A DNA stretch of 64,000 nt from Cloeon dipterum. Its lineage: Eukaryota > Arthropoda > Insecta > Ephemeroptera > Baetidae. This document shows, piece by piece, positions 24,359-37,021 of this stretch (its first letter is position 1; each line of letters opens with the position of its first letter). The notes under the pieces are model-generated. The model worked only from the letters and a program-made list of their open reading frames with translations. It did not search any database and was not told where the DNA came from. Location: NCBI RefSeq assembly GCF_949628265.1, contig NC_088790.1, positions 12,528,545 through 12,592,544 of the forward strand, given 5' to 3'. The translations under genes and the position numbers were made by a program.

Positions 24359-27300
24359 CTATAGCTGCGTGTACAGGTGCGTCTTGTAGAGATCGCACGG
24401 CGGCGGAGGCGGTGCCGGCGGCGGCACCGGCGGCCGGATCAGCGGCGGCGGCAGCGGTGGCCCGTGGCTCAGCGCCGGCGACGCCATTGCCGACGGCACC
24501 GACGCTTGCATCGCCAGCTCCCGCAGCGCGTCACGCAGCTCGGCGCGCACGCTAGCCACGATCTCGCGTTTCAGCGACTCCAGCGTCTCGGTGCCGACCG
24601 GTGGCGCCGACTCGGACCGCATCGCCGCCGTCGATGAACTGCTGCCGCACAGACCCGTCGACGCCATGCTCCCTGAAAAAGATTTTATTATTAATTATTC
24701 ATTTATTACTTATCCTCCTGATTAATTATTTTTTAATTGTATTTTACCATGTAATGAATGCTGTAGAAGTGGCGGTGGTGGAGGTGGAACTTGCAGGTCA
24801 ACGACAGGGTGATGCGCCCTGAGCATGCCCAGGTCGAATGAACGCTGCTGAGGTGGAGGCAGCGTCTGCGGGGGCGTCGGCAGGCTGGAGCGTACGGAAC
24901 GCACGATTTCTTTCTTGATCGTGTCCAGATGGGCCGAGGTGCGTGCGCTCTCGCGTTTCCTGTCTTCCCTCAGCTCATATCTGAGACCAGACACGTGATA
25001 ATTTGCTTGATAAGATTGGTGTTAGAAATTAAATATATAGTCATTAAAATATCAAGAAAATGTCGAAATTTCAAGGCATGTAAAAGGTGGCTGAGAATTT
25101 ATAAAAGGGACAACATGGCTGGAGGAAAACACATTTTTTTACGTACTCATAGCTTCTTTTCAACAACTTTTGTAACCTAAAGTAAAGGAAAAATATTATT
25201 TGGCAATACCTTTTGCATTGCCAACAGGAAACAGACCAGTAAGACTCATTGTCAGTTAATTATGAAGAAAAATTATAAATTTTCGGTTTGGTTAATAGTT
25301 TGTGCTCCTTTTATGGTAAAAACACCATATTATTTCAGTCACAAAGAAAATATATCCATTTTGCCCTAAAATAATACAACTTCAACTATCAAAATATTCA
25401 CCTAAGGCTGGAGATGTCCTGTTTAATTTCGAGTAGGTCATCCTCGTTGACGCCGTCCTGTCTGAACTGCTTCTTCATCTTGTGGATGTATCTGTTGACG
25501 AGGCGTCGCATAATTTCGTTGTACTGTGTCTGATGCTGCATTGGAGGCCCCTGCTGCCAAAAAAAGTTTCAGCGTCAGAAAACTTGCTCAACTCATTCCG
25601 TATCGACTGACAGAACTTTCCACAGAAGTTTGGCGTCCTGTGGAATTTGTGTCCCCGTCCTGGAAGCAACGATTTAATTATATGTAGCGTCTTATGTGCG
25701 TGGCAAGAATTTTTAATGCAAGCTGTTATATGCTCAAAGGGAAAGTTTGGTGTATGAAATGAAAAATTACCAACAAAGAAACAAGAGCTTTGCCAGGGAT
25801 ATGATGCATGACGACAGGAGTTCCAGGAAGTAAATAATAAATAATGTTTCAAATTTAAAAGTTAAATTATAATTTAAAATGAGAATTTCGAGCGTTAATT
25901 CCAAAATATGCAACCTGTTTGGCATCGGAGTCGAGCGGAATGTCTATTCTCACTTACCGCGAGCAGGCCTTTCTCTGCTGTGGCGGGACGAGGCATGTTG
26001 GCGTGCGGAACCTTGGGCCGGCTGTACAGCTGCACCAGCAGGCCCTTAATGCCCTTGAAGAAGTAGAATACCGACTTGGGGCTGATGATGACGTTGAAAG
26101 GCGGTGGAAGGGTGCAGCCCTCGTCGAAGTAGCTCATCCACAGCTTCGATCGAGCAAACTTCCACTCTTGATCAGCGTGGTCCTACAAAATTTTTCTCGT
26201 GATGCAATTTCATCTCGTAAAATATTTTAAAATATAAATCTTAAATACAAGATAGAAAGCAGTTTTATTTTTAGAATATAATTAATTTTCAACTTGCCTC
26301 GATAACTTGGAAGCTGTTGGACATCATGGCAATGAGCATGTTGATGAGGACTATGATGCTGAGCACGTGGTAGGCCATGAACAAGCCCTGACCGACGAAT
26401 TCCACGAAAGGGTGCGCGTCTACAAGTTCGGTGCTTTTCGGCGAACTGATACCAAACAGGGACCAGAAGAGGGTGGCGAAGGTAACGTCCAAACTGAAAT
26501 TATTTAGTTAATATCTTGCTCGTATTTCAGAACTGAGAAATACAAAAAAAAATATTTGAAACAGAAAGTTAAAAAAATGGCTTCACCTTGTTATATTTTG
26601 ATAAAAAAATTACTTTCTTAAAAGTTTTCAAAGAGAGCGAGCCAAAAATATAAAAGATGTGAAAAAATATGTAAATATACCAAAGGCAATTTTAATGGAT
26701 TTTTTCGGACATTTTGCACATTAATTTGATTCAATAAAAGGATTTTTCATGCTTTCCTTATCTTGACACAAGTTTATCAACAACATTTATTTGACTATCA
26801 GATTCTTACGTGGTAAAGGCGTCCGAGTTAGACTGGCATTCCATCTGGCCATTGGGCCGCTGTTTGCAGTGCTCAGTGCTGGAGTCGTAGTACCAGTAGA
26901 GCTGATTGAGACCGCACGCGAAACTGGTCAGCACCAGGAAGAAGATGAAGAGGAACTTTGCGATATCTACGTTTGAAAAGTTGGTAATGCTCCGAGACTG
27001 ATAACGCACGATGTGGAAAATTACCTATAATCATGCAGCCGAGCGAGATCTGCAGAGGACCCAAGTGCGGATTCGTCTGGAAGAGGTAAATGATGCGCGC
27101 AAAGCTGAAGACGTTGGCGACAGCGAACACACCCTCTGCTATTAGGGTGGGGTCGTTGTTGGGCCACTGACTGCGTGGTAGTTCCCTGGTGGAAAAACTG
27201 GAGCTAAGACGCAGGGTACAACAACAACACATGTCACGGTTAAAATTGTTTTAATTTGAATTTATTTAAGGCATTTCAAAGTTTGCATTTATACTAAATA

Positions 27301-30300
27301 AAACATTTTTTATGGTTCAAATGAGTTTGATCTTTCTATTAAAATTTATTGTCATTATGTATTGACAAGGAAACTCTTGTTTGTGAAACCATCGAACTCG
27401 TGTAAGATTTCTGACACTGGAAAAGTTTTTAGATTCGACGATTTAAAAGAAACTTGACAAAGATTTAGAAATGAATTTTAAACTCACAATTTAAATTGAA
27501 TTAAATTCATAGACAGTGATTGACAAGACAAATTGATTGCGGAAGTTAATTTTTAACATTCAAAATATTAAATAATTTTAACGCCCCTTAAGTGTGTGTC
27601 CTGGGCTTTGCAATTTTTAAATGGTTAACCTATAGAGAAAAAACTAATATATTCCGAAAGTTATGAAATTTACAATAGATTTACGTTTTACAAAATTTTT
27701 CTTGAGGTCTTCATTACTCCCGAAAAAGCAAGTTAGTTGAAATCCCAGAAACTGTGGAATTTCTTGTAAAATAGACTTGGGATTCAGCTCAGAAAACTTA
27801 AAATAACCTTATCATGAACCAAATGCAGTATTTGCAAATTTCCCAGCCAAAATAAAAAAAGTTCTTCGACTTTTCCGCTAAATGAAAAGTACACATCGTT
27901 CGATTCATTTAATCCGGCAATCTACACAATAAGTATCATCATGATTAAAAGAAAAATCGATTTTCAATAATTTTCCTTGTCACACTTGGAAGCTCTATAA
28001 CTCGCAAACTCCATCGAATCGAAAAATTTCAGCTGGGGATATTATTTGTTTGCTCGTTATATATAGAGAACACGATGTCAATGATTAAACTTAAACTAAA
28101 ACGTGTCATCCTTAGAGTTTTCTTGTGAAAATATTTGCTCTATAAATAATTAATTTAACTCGTTTATTATTTAGAATAAAATTTGGCTTTCATGTTTACT
28201 TTAGGTCTGTTTTGTTTTAATTAAAATGGTGAATAAATACGATATTTTTGCCAGGAAATAAACAGGTATACTTGTTGATGTTGATTTGCAAATAGGCGAC
28301 CGCCCTGAGGGAGAAAGTGCAGAGGTAGAGTGAGAGCATGATGAAGTCGAGCCAATTCCACCACTGCCGCACGTATGCCTTGAGGCCTTCCTCCCACAGT
28401 TGCTTGCACTCGGACCATACCTGTGTACATCGGAGGCAAAAGCTGGAGAGGAAATTACACTTTTGTTTGCTAACTCGATTCCAGGCCGAAAACAAGAAGC
28501 CGGCAGTCTCTTGAGACGCCGTTTTTGTTCCTGTCGAGCGAGAGGCGCGCGCGGCACTTTTCTCTCTACAGTCGGTGCTACAAAACTTGATAAGACGCGC
28601 GAGTTGTAAAAGCGCTTTCTCGGTCACAATTTTACGACCTTTCTCAACGAAGCTTTGCACTGAAAACACACGTTCGCTGCTTATCGAGCCATGCCATGCT
28701 CGTGTTTCCTGGTAGCACTAATTTGGAACTCATATGCAAAGGTAGGGAGAGCCGCAGTCTCTCCAGTGCGCCGTAAATTAGTCAATGCAATTATTTTTAC
28801 TAGAGCTGCAAAATTTAGAGGAACAATTTGTAAGGCACGCAATTTTATGCCTTTTACATATTCCTACGATTAAAAGTTTTAATCTGTGTCATAACTTGAG
28901 CTAAAAACAAAAACAGATATAGGAAAATTATTCAAATTATGAATACCATCGCAAATGTCCATAATTTGCAGCTCAAATCCGACCACTATAAAGATACGAG
29001 CGTTCCTTGACGCGTGAGATTTATGCATTTACTTACTACGCAATTTATCGGTTTTCCCGCAACAAAGCAAAACATGGTCCGCGATGGACGTGGTTGAAAA
29101 ATGGTGCGAACTCGCATCCGAGAAAGGAAATTTTTTCTCACCATGCCCGAAACCCAGAAGAGGATGAGCCACTCGATCATGGAGGGCGCTGGGCCGCGCG
29201 TGTTTTGCCTGTACATCTCGCTGCCTTCCGTCCTGGTCGATGCCAACACCAGCAGAATCAGGAAACACCCGAATGAGGCGCTGCAGCAACATTAACACTG
29301 AATTAAAATAAGTTTGTTCAAGTCCTAATTGGATTATGCTCAAAGTGTAAATATTTGGTGGGGGAAATGCCCTTTTTGCTATTAAATTAAGCAAAACTGT
29401 TCAAAAGATAATATTTTCTACAATAGAAAGGCTGAGATGATTAATTTCTTTTAACCTGTTATCTTTTTCGATTCATCATGAAATTTAGTGGTGCAAAAAT
29501 AGCTGCTGAAAATCGACCAAAACACTTAAACCATTTAATTTTACAATCCTGAACAGAGTTTATAATACATTTTATAGCTATTTACAAGTTAATGAAAAAT
29601 GCATATTTCTTCTTTCATAATTTCTGGTACTGAAAAGATCTCTGGACTCGTTCTTCTTGACAATTCAATTTTTAGGTTGCATTTTTCCAATTTTGTCATC
29701 TCACGTCGATTGGACGGACGGAAAGCAATCTGCAAATTCGAAATGTATTCCCATCTAACCGGGGGAGACCATATGTGTGCCCAACGCAGCGCACTTTCAT
29801 GCCCGCGTACCCAGAGTTGAATCAATTTTTATTTCCTTCCACTATACTGGCATGCACACGTGACGCGAATGCGAAAAAAGACGAGCAGTTTGTTTGCCTT
29901 GTATAAGCTGACAAACAATGCAAACTCGAATAAATTTGATGCGAATGAAAATATAACGGAAACTCTGTGATGTTTATTCAATAAAGAATTTAGTTGAAAT
30001 TCATATTTCAAAGGCATGAATAAATAAAAAGCCAAGAAAAAATTGGGAATACACAACAACCATGGGTTATTAGCAGAAAATCTGGACCAGAAAAACACGT
30101 GCGCCGAAATGAAGGAGCGGAATTGCGAAAGCGAGGGTGTCCAAAGGGTTGAAATTTTCATTAATGTAAACCAGGCCATAAAAGGTGCAGTAATCCGCTG
30201 GAAAATTGTATTTATAAAATGTGCGTTTTTTACACCAAAATTGATGTGTTACTCCTTGAAAAATCATTGAGCAATTGGTTATATTAAGGTCATCAGATTA

Positions 30301-33300
30301 TAGTCAGTTGTGTAGATATATTAAGACAGACTGCTTTAAAATTCATAAATATTCCCCCTTATTTGATGGTCCCAACATTATATAGCAGAAAAGTAATCGG
30401 TGTTGAATCAGCACAGTTCGCAATTTTTCCAAGACGAATTTTGTGAGGCTTGGAAGGATCTCCTGCGAAAATTCAGATTCATTCCAAACCAAATTTTCTC
30501 CATCGCAGAGAGATGAAGTTATTCTGCACATATTTCGTGGCCGTAAAAGTTCTAAAAAGGATCACGGGTATTATCGTGTGGCGAAATTTACGACGCGATC
30601 CACGCATGCTTGGCGCACTCTTCCAAAATCAGGGATTTCCGCCGGGGCCGTTTTGCATGCCAGCTGCGAAACATGTCGTATAACACACACACACACACAC
30701 ATAAGCCAGCACACATGCAACTTTTGTATGTATGGCGTGTCTCCTTGAGATAAAGCACCCACTACCCGAGTCTGCCGCAGAGTGCTGCTGGAGCAAAAAC
30801 GAGCAGGCAAAAGGCAAAGGTGCCTGCGAGCGACGACGCTTTACTCAAAGAGCGCCGCTGCCGCCATGAATGTACTGTGTATATTCAAAGCGCCGGAAAA
30901 ACAAAACATGCCATATTTTCATAAAAGCTATATTTCATCATGAAAATTTGCGAAATTCTAACAAAGTTTTCACGCAACTTGTGGATGTACTGGTAAAAAT
31001 TCAACTCTTGATATTTAATACTTAATGTTGAGCCTTTTTTGTAAGGTATTTTTAATGAAGTTGATTTTATATTGTAAAATTAAATTGGATGAAAAACAAA
31101 TATCTTATTCATATCTAAAAGATACATGTAGATTGAAAGTTGAGAGACTCAAAATTGGATCAATTCTTTACAGAGTGTTGGATATTTTTAATGTTTTTAA
31201 TCTTTTATCTTACTTCAAGTCTGGACTGACTGGAGGATAAAATTATTTAGCCGTGCTCTGCATTTCTTGACAGATTATTTTGAATTTGTTGATCATGATA
31301 GATTCATTTCAACAGAAGGAAAGCTTGAGATTACCCTCCAATGCTGAAAAATAGTTGCTAAAAACTTTTTCAATAAGCACTGTGAGATTTTATGCAAGTT
31401 TCAGCGGATCTAAGATGAATGTTTGATATTGAAATTGTAGGATATGTTCTCATAAGATATTCTCAAAATGAATTAGAGCCTCTATAAATAAAGTCGATTG
31501 TTTGATATCCGCACTTTTACTGAAGTAGCAAAAAGTTAGATAGTGGAAAAAGATGATGAATTAATTTACCAACTCGACAGAAAAAGTTTGCGTAACAGTG
31601 AGAAAACACATTAAAAGACTTCTTTGATTCATGTGGATGATCTAGGGGAACAGTTTGCGCTGATTTAGAGATAAATTGATTCGTAATTCATTATATACAG
31701 GATTTATGCAACGGAAAAGTTTGTGTCGCACGCGCGCAGAATCGGATCGTCTTGTCTGCTTTTGCACTATTACCAGGCAGCCAGGGGTTTAATTCTCGTT
31801 TTTCATCAGATGACGTACACGGAGTGTCTCGATTGAAATCCCTTTGTGACACTTCGCCGCGAGCTGGAAAATTGCCTCGACCACCGCGCTGCAGCGAACG
31901 CATCGCGACAACATCGCTGCTGCCGCGAATGAGAGATGCTCCTCCGCATTGCTGAACCGCGAGAAAAGGATCCATATATTTCAGCAAGGCGCCGAAGAAG
32001 CTATTGTTCCTGATGGCGGAGAAATAATCGGGGTTGTCCTCGTCGGTTTTAGTTGAGATTTTTATTATTCACGACATATTTTGGCTCAAACTGGTGCCCT
32101 ATTGTTGGTCTAGTCTCAACATTCACTGAAAAATGTTGTAACTTCTACCCCAAGTTTGAGGATCGATTTCAAGATGTGTAGATTTTTAAAAATATTTCGC
32201 TATGTAGTTGAACAGAGTTGATTTAAATTTGACTAATCTATCGGTGTGGAAAATACGAAAAAATAGTGTAAATGTGATTTTTTTTTGTTTTACAAAATTT
32301 ATTTCCACAGATAAAAGAAACGAAAGAACAAGTAAGTGATACGCATTTTTTTGCAATATACAACGCAAACTATACAAGATGTATGCTTTAAAATGATGTA
32401 GAATTCGTGTCATTCTTTTTCTCTCATTATTTAAAAGAAGAAAGTTTTCTCTTTACGCTAGGAAAAAATTTCAATTTTTGCTTTATCTAATTTTTATTTA
32501 AAACGAAATAAGATCGCAGATTTTGTTCTGGTAAAATTAGAAGATTCCTAAATAAAAACTCCAGGGCTGTAAATTTATGATGCTCGATTATTGACTGAGC
32601 TTCCAATTCATCATGGGGACATCAAATGAGCATGTATCATGTAATTTTATAATCATTTGAATCGTGCTTGAAAGCGTCTAAAACTGCTCAGCCTGTTTTT
32701 TAATGAGGCTGTTTTCCAGAGAAGTCAATAACACATATTATAGGCAAGATTTAACCAGCAAAAAGTAAATTGCCAAAAAAATAAAAGGAAATAAGCAACA
32801 TTGTGTTCAAGCATCCAATATCTTTCTTAAAATGAGAGGCATTCCCGTTTCCAGGTCAAATAATAAATTTTATATCTACAGCACAGCGAAGAAACTTGGT
32901 CAATATTTATGAAGGGAAAATTCCTTCCATCGTCAAACGCGAAACTTCGATATATTAAACTGTCGTTTCAAGCGAGCCGAGAGAAAAATCTTTGTGGTGT
33001 GCGCTGGACGGAAGATGGCAATAAGAGCGAGCGAAGCGACACAACACCTACCGCTGCGCATCCTTGTCTGCGGGAGACACCTATAACCGCAGCTACACGC
33101 GGAGCGAAAGGGTTGTCATGGCGACCATCAAAAGTGACGTCAGGCTGAATGAGTGCTATCCTCTACCATCCAGGCCGATTCTGCCGTGCTTAATTATTCA
33201 CGCCACCAAAATAGACCCTTGGTGATTAGATCGGTTTTACCTTTTTAGCGCACACGCCGAATCGCGGGCGGCCTGATTCGTCATTTGCCGTCGCGGTCTG

Positions 33301-36300
33301 GCCAATTCGTTGTCCATGCATGCAAATCGCGTAATTTGAAATTTCAGGGACTAAACGACCCGCACCACCAATGTAAATGTGTGTATTTATTTTCTCCTCG
33401 GATTTTGACGTGGAAACAAGAGTGCAGCGATAAAACAAAACAGCGTGGACGCGGAAGGTACAAAAAAGTAGCTCAGGATGATTTTCCTTGTTTTTGCGCT
33501 GCGTCATAGAAGTTATTTCTCGCCAGCTGTTCTCTCGCCCAGCACCAGTGAATGTCAGCTCGGTAGTTGACAGGCTTTGCCTGTCAGACTCGCTTTTACA
33601 ACAAAAACCATTACGGTTTTCACAACAGCTCTGTGCTACAAACAGCTGTTTCTCCAGAAACTAAATTCTTAATTATTGGGAATGCATTAAACTTTCTTTA
33701 TATGGGTGTGTTTTTTTAAACACTACTGAAATATTTCAACTTTGGAGTAATTTCCTGTCAAAACTTTGGCTTAATTTGCATAAAAAGTGTGCACGCAAAA
33801 CGCTTTTTGATTTGATTGAGATTGATGCACGCACGAACGAAGATCGGAGATGAGCCGTTGAAAATTTCATGCGCGTATATCCTTCTCGTACTTTTCTCTG
33901 GTTACTTCCAGACCAGTGAGCAGCAAACAAAAGAGCACCACCCTAATGGAATTTTAATCGCTCTCGAGTGAGCCTCTTTCTAGCGTCTGATCCTCAAATC
34001 CAAAGACGCAAAATGCTTCTTCGCCAGTGAGATTTTTTTATTCGAATTCACCTTTCACATTTCTTTTCTTGCACAAACAAAAAGTTCTGGAATTTTTCTT
34101 TATTAGAATAATAGTCCTAAATGTAGTAAAAACCTGTAGATTAACTTTTCTGCAAAAGCCTAAAGCATCTTTCAACCATTATTTATTTATTGATCTCTGA
34201 TTCACTGATTTTGAGTCGTTACGGGGGCGGCTGACGAATAAGAAAGTTCCAAGAAATTTTCCTCTTTAAGAAGAATGGAAAGCGAAGGTTGTATACTAAT
34301 TTAAACTGTGGCTGTGAGAGTAGGTGAATAATTAAGAGAGTTTATTTTTTTATCTTTTCACTCCCATCAATGTCCATCATCGTCATATTATTTATATTCT
34401 CTAATTTCCAGACAACAAATTGCGGCAGAGGTGAATTCCAATACTCCAAATCTATAATCTCTGTGTTTTTTTTTTTTAACTTTGATCTTCAGATCTTAAC
34501 TAATTGAATTGCTGCGCCATAAATGATCATTCAATAATGATTCGACTTCCTATTTAAAATTTTAACAAGTGGCAAAAATCTTTCTTGTTTAAAATAACTG
34601 ATGAACGCCGAGCCGATTAAAAGAATGTTATCCCTACTGTTGAAAAGTAAATTCCACGTACACACCCAAAAACTATTCATAAAATATCACAAAAAGGTAT
34701 CTTACCCATTTAATATAAATGATTGTGTGTTCTAATCATGCATTTGAAAAGTATTTTTCGCAAAAAATCCGCCCGGCTGTGAGGAACGACTGTAGCAAAC
34801 AGCAAGCGAAATTTGCAGAATTTGAGATTCTGATCACGCACGGGAAAGTTGTAAAAGAAGTGCGCACCTGTGGTAGATGAACTTCATGAAAGGTGACCTG
34901 ATGAGTTTGCCGAGGCGTGTGCGGGGGAAGAGGAGGTAGGTGGCCGCCAGCAGGGGCATCGCCGTGATGATAGCCAGGCACAGCAGCACCTTGGAAAAAC
35001 CGCTACGCCGCCGCCAAATAGGAAAGCCCTCGTACCATATCGAGGTCAGCAGCTGCTGGCAATGTGGGTGCGCGACAAACTGCCAAAGGGATGATTAAAC
35101 GTGGACATTAAAATTTGGGAAACTGCAGAGAAGTAGGTTTTAAGACAGGACATGTCTAGGATGTAAAGTTTGACGTAGACATGAGCCTCAACCATAAACG
35201 GGTTGAAAATGACATATTGAATCTGCTTGAAAAAATCTCCGACTTATGATGGTTCCCACTTTATAAAAATAAAAATGCAATTTCAAGAAGGGAGACCGCG
35301 GATCTATATGTAAAGTGCTCAAATTTTGTAGGTAACTAGCCAGCTACCTTTCACCAAAGTAGTTGTTATTGGTAATTTGTTCCTAAGGAATGGATCAAAA
35401 ATATAAACATGGAATTTTTGGGTTCTTCCAATAGTGATTTTTAATTTTTATTGCTGAAAAATTGTATTACTGAAAATAAAATGAAGTCGCTTTTAGTATT
35501 TTTAATTTGTTTCCAGATAAAGAAATTTCTTTCAATTGCAATTCCTTTTATTATCTTATAATGAGTAGGATAAAATCCCAGATTGACGAAGAACCATATT
35601 GCGACTTTTCTCTCAAAGTCTGTTATCATCAAGCGCCACACGCGATGAGCTTACCTGCTTTTGGTCGTATTTGAGCGCCAGCTTGAGCCTGTCGAGAGAG
35701 AGCCGCTCTGAGTGCGGCGCCTCGTCGTAGAGGGCGGGCTCCGGGGGGCTGCTGGACGAGCAGCGGCGGTTCAGCACCGCAATCACCTCCTCCGAGGAGC
35801 GGCACTGGTCCAGCAGCTCGCATGAGTAGCGCTTGCACTGCGAGCTCAGCTCCATGTAAATGTCTTTGAACTCGTTCTCCAGCTCGGCCAGACGCTCCAG
35901 CTCCCACGAAAGCTGTTCAAAGCATTTATTTTTGTGTCTTTGTTATTGCTGCAATTATATTGTCTCGACATGGAAGTGAAACAGCTGCGTTATCACCTCT
36001 CTTCCCGTTTGGCTTTCTAATTAAATTCTCAATAGAATCTCTACAGCTTTTATACCAGAAATTATTTTTTTTCAAATTATAAAGTTGAAACGATTATGAT
36101 TTATATTAAGTATAGGTAAACAACAAAGCTGTAGGGTTCTGATATCTAATTTAAATAATCTTAATTGAAGTAATTTAAAAAAATGCAACAATTTTTATTT
36201 TCAATACACATTTTAAAGCAAGGGTTTCTCAAAAGGGCGGAAATTTGACAAAAATGCTTTCATTAGTTTTTTTTTCCAGAAAAAACGTCCTTTAGAACCA

Positions 36301-36941
36301 TTTTAAGAGATACAAATAAAAATATTATATATTTATTATTTTTGATAAAAATAGGGGAGCCCCCAATATCAAAAATGTTACCCCAGATGGATTTTTCTGC
36401 TGAAAATATAATATCTGTTGGCTTACTTAAACAAAGATTTTTTTAAATTTCAATTAAACTTATTCAATACTTGTTTGCAAATTTCACTTAACCGATTTTT
36501 CAAGGTTTTGATGATTATTTAAAATCTCACGGTAAACAAAGAAAAACAATTAAAATAAAATAAAGCCCACAAATAGTTTTTTTATAAATTTGCAAAGAAA
36601 GTGGGAAGAAATTAGAAAATGTCTTGGTTTTTAAAATGGATAAAACAGTTTGGAAAATAGTTTTTACTATTCTCCATGCAAGTGTCGCGGTCAGCCGTAA
36701 TTCTTTGGCGAAGAATTAAGACCAGGAAGTTGCTCGTGCGTGCGTCGGCTTACCGCTTTGCAATTTGCGGCACCTAACTCTTATTTCACTCCATTCACCT
36801 GCCTCACGGGGCCAATGCGGCGTGCTGCACAGAGCACTCTCCCGCTTTAAACGCGCTAAGGCACGCAAACACACAAACTCACTCGCCGCTGAACTTGCGG
36901 GACCACTTCAACAAACTAAAATGTTTCTCTCGCCACTTAAG

Positions 36942-37021
<80 letters not shown>

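Larger units (their letters stand above)
29281..34867 (-). other. Long TRPC intron (5.6 kb) between S1 and S2 exons
   Basis: No coding exon was recognised. Most of the intron is AT-rich. Exceptions are a CA microsatellite at 30683-30701 and CpG-rich patches near 31700-31950 and 32980-33310, the latter carrying an X-box/CRE pair. It may contain enhancers or an internal promoter. Confidence 0.55.

Noticed and set aside
24262-24637. Long plus-strand frames rich in Arg, Ala and Pro opposite the TRPC tail
   Set aside because: They are antisense readings of the GC-rich polyproline exon, which has a fully supported minus-strand product.
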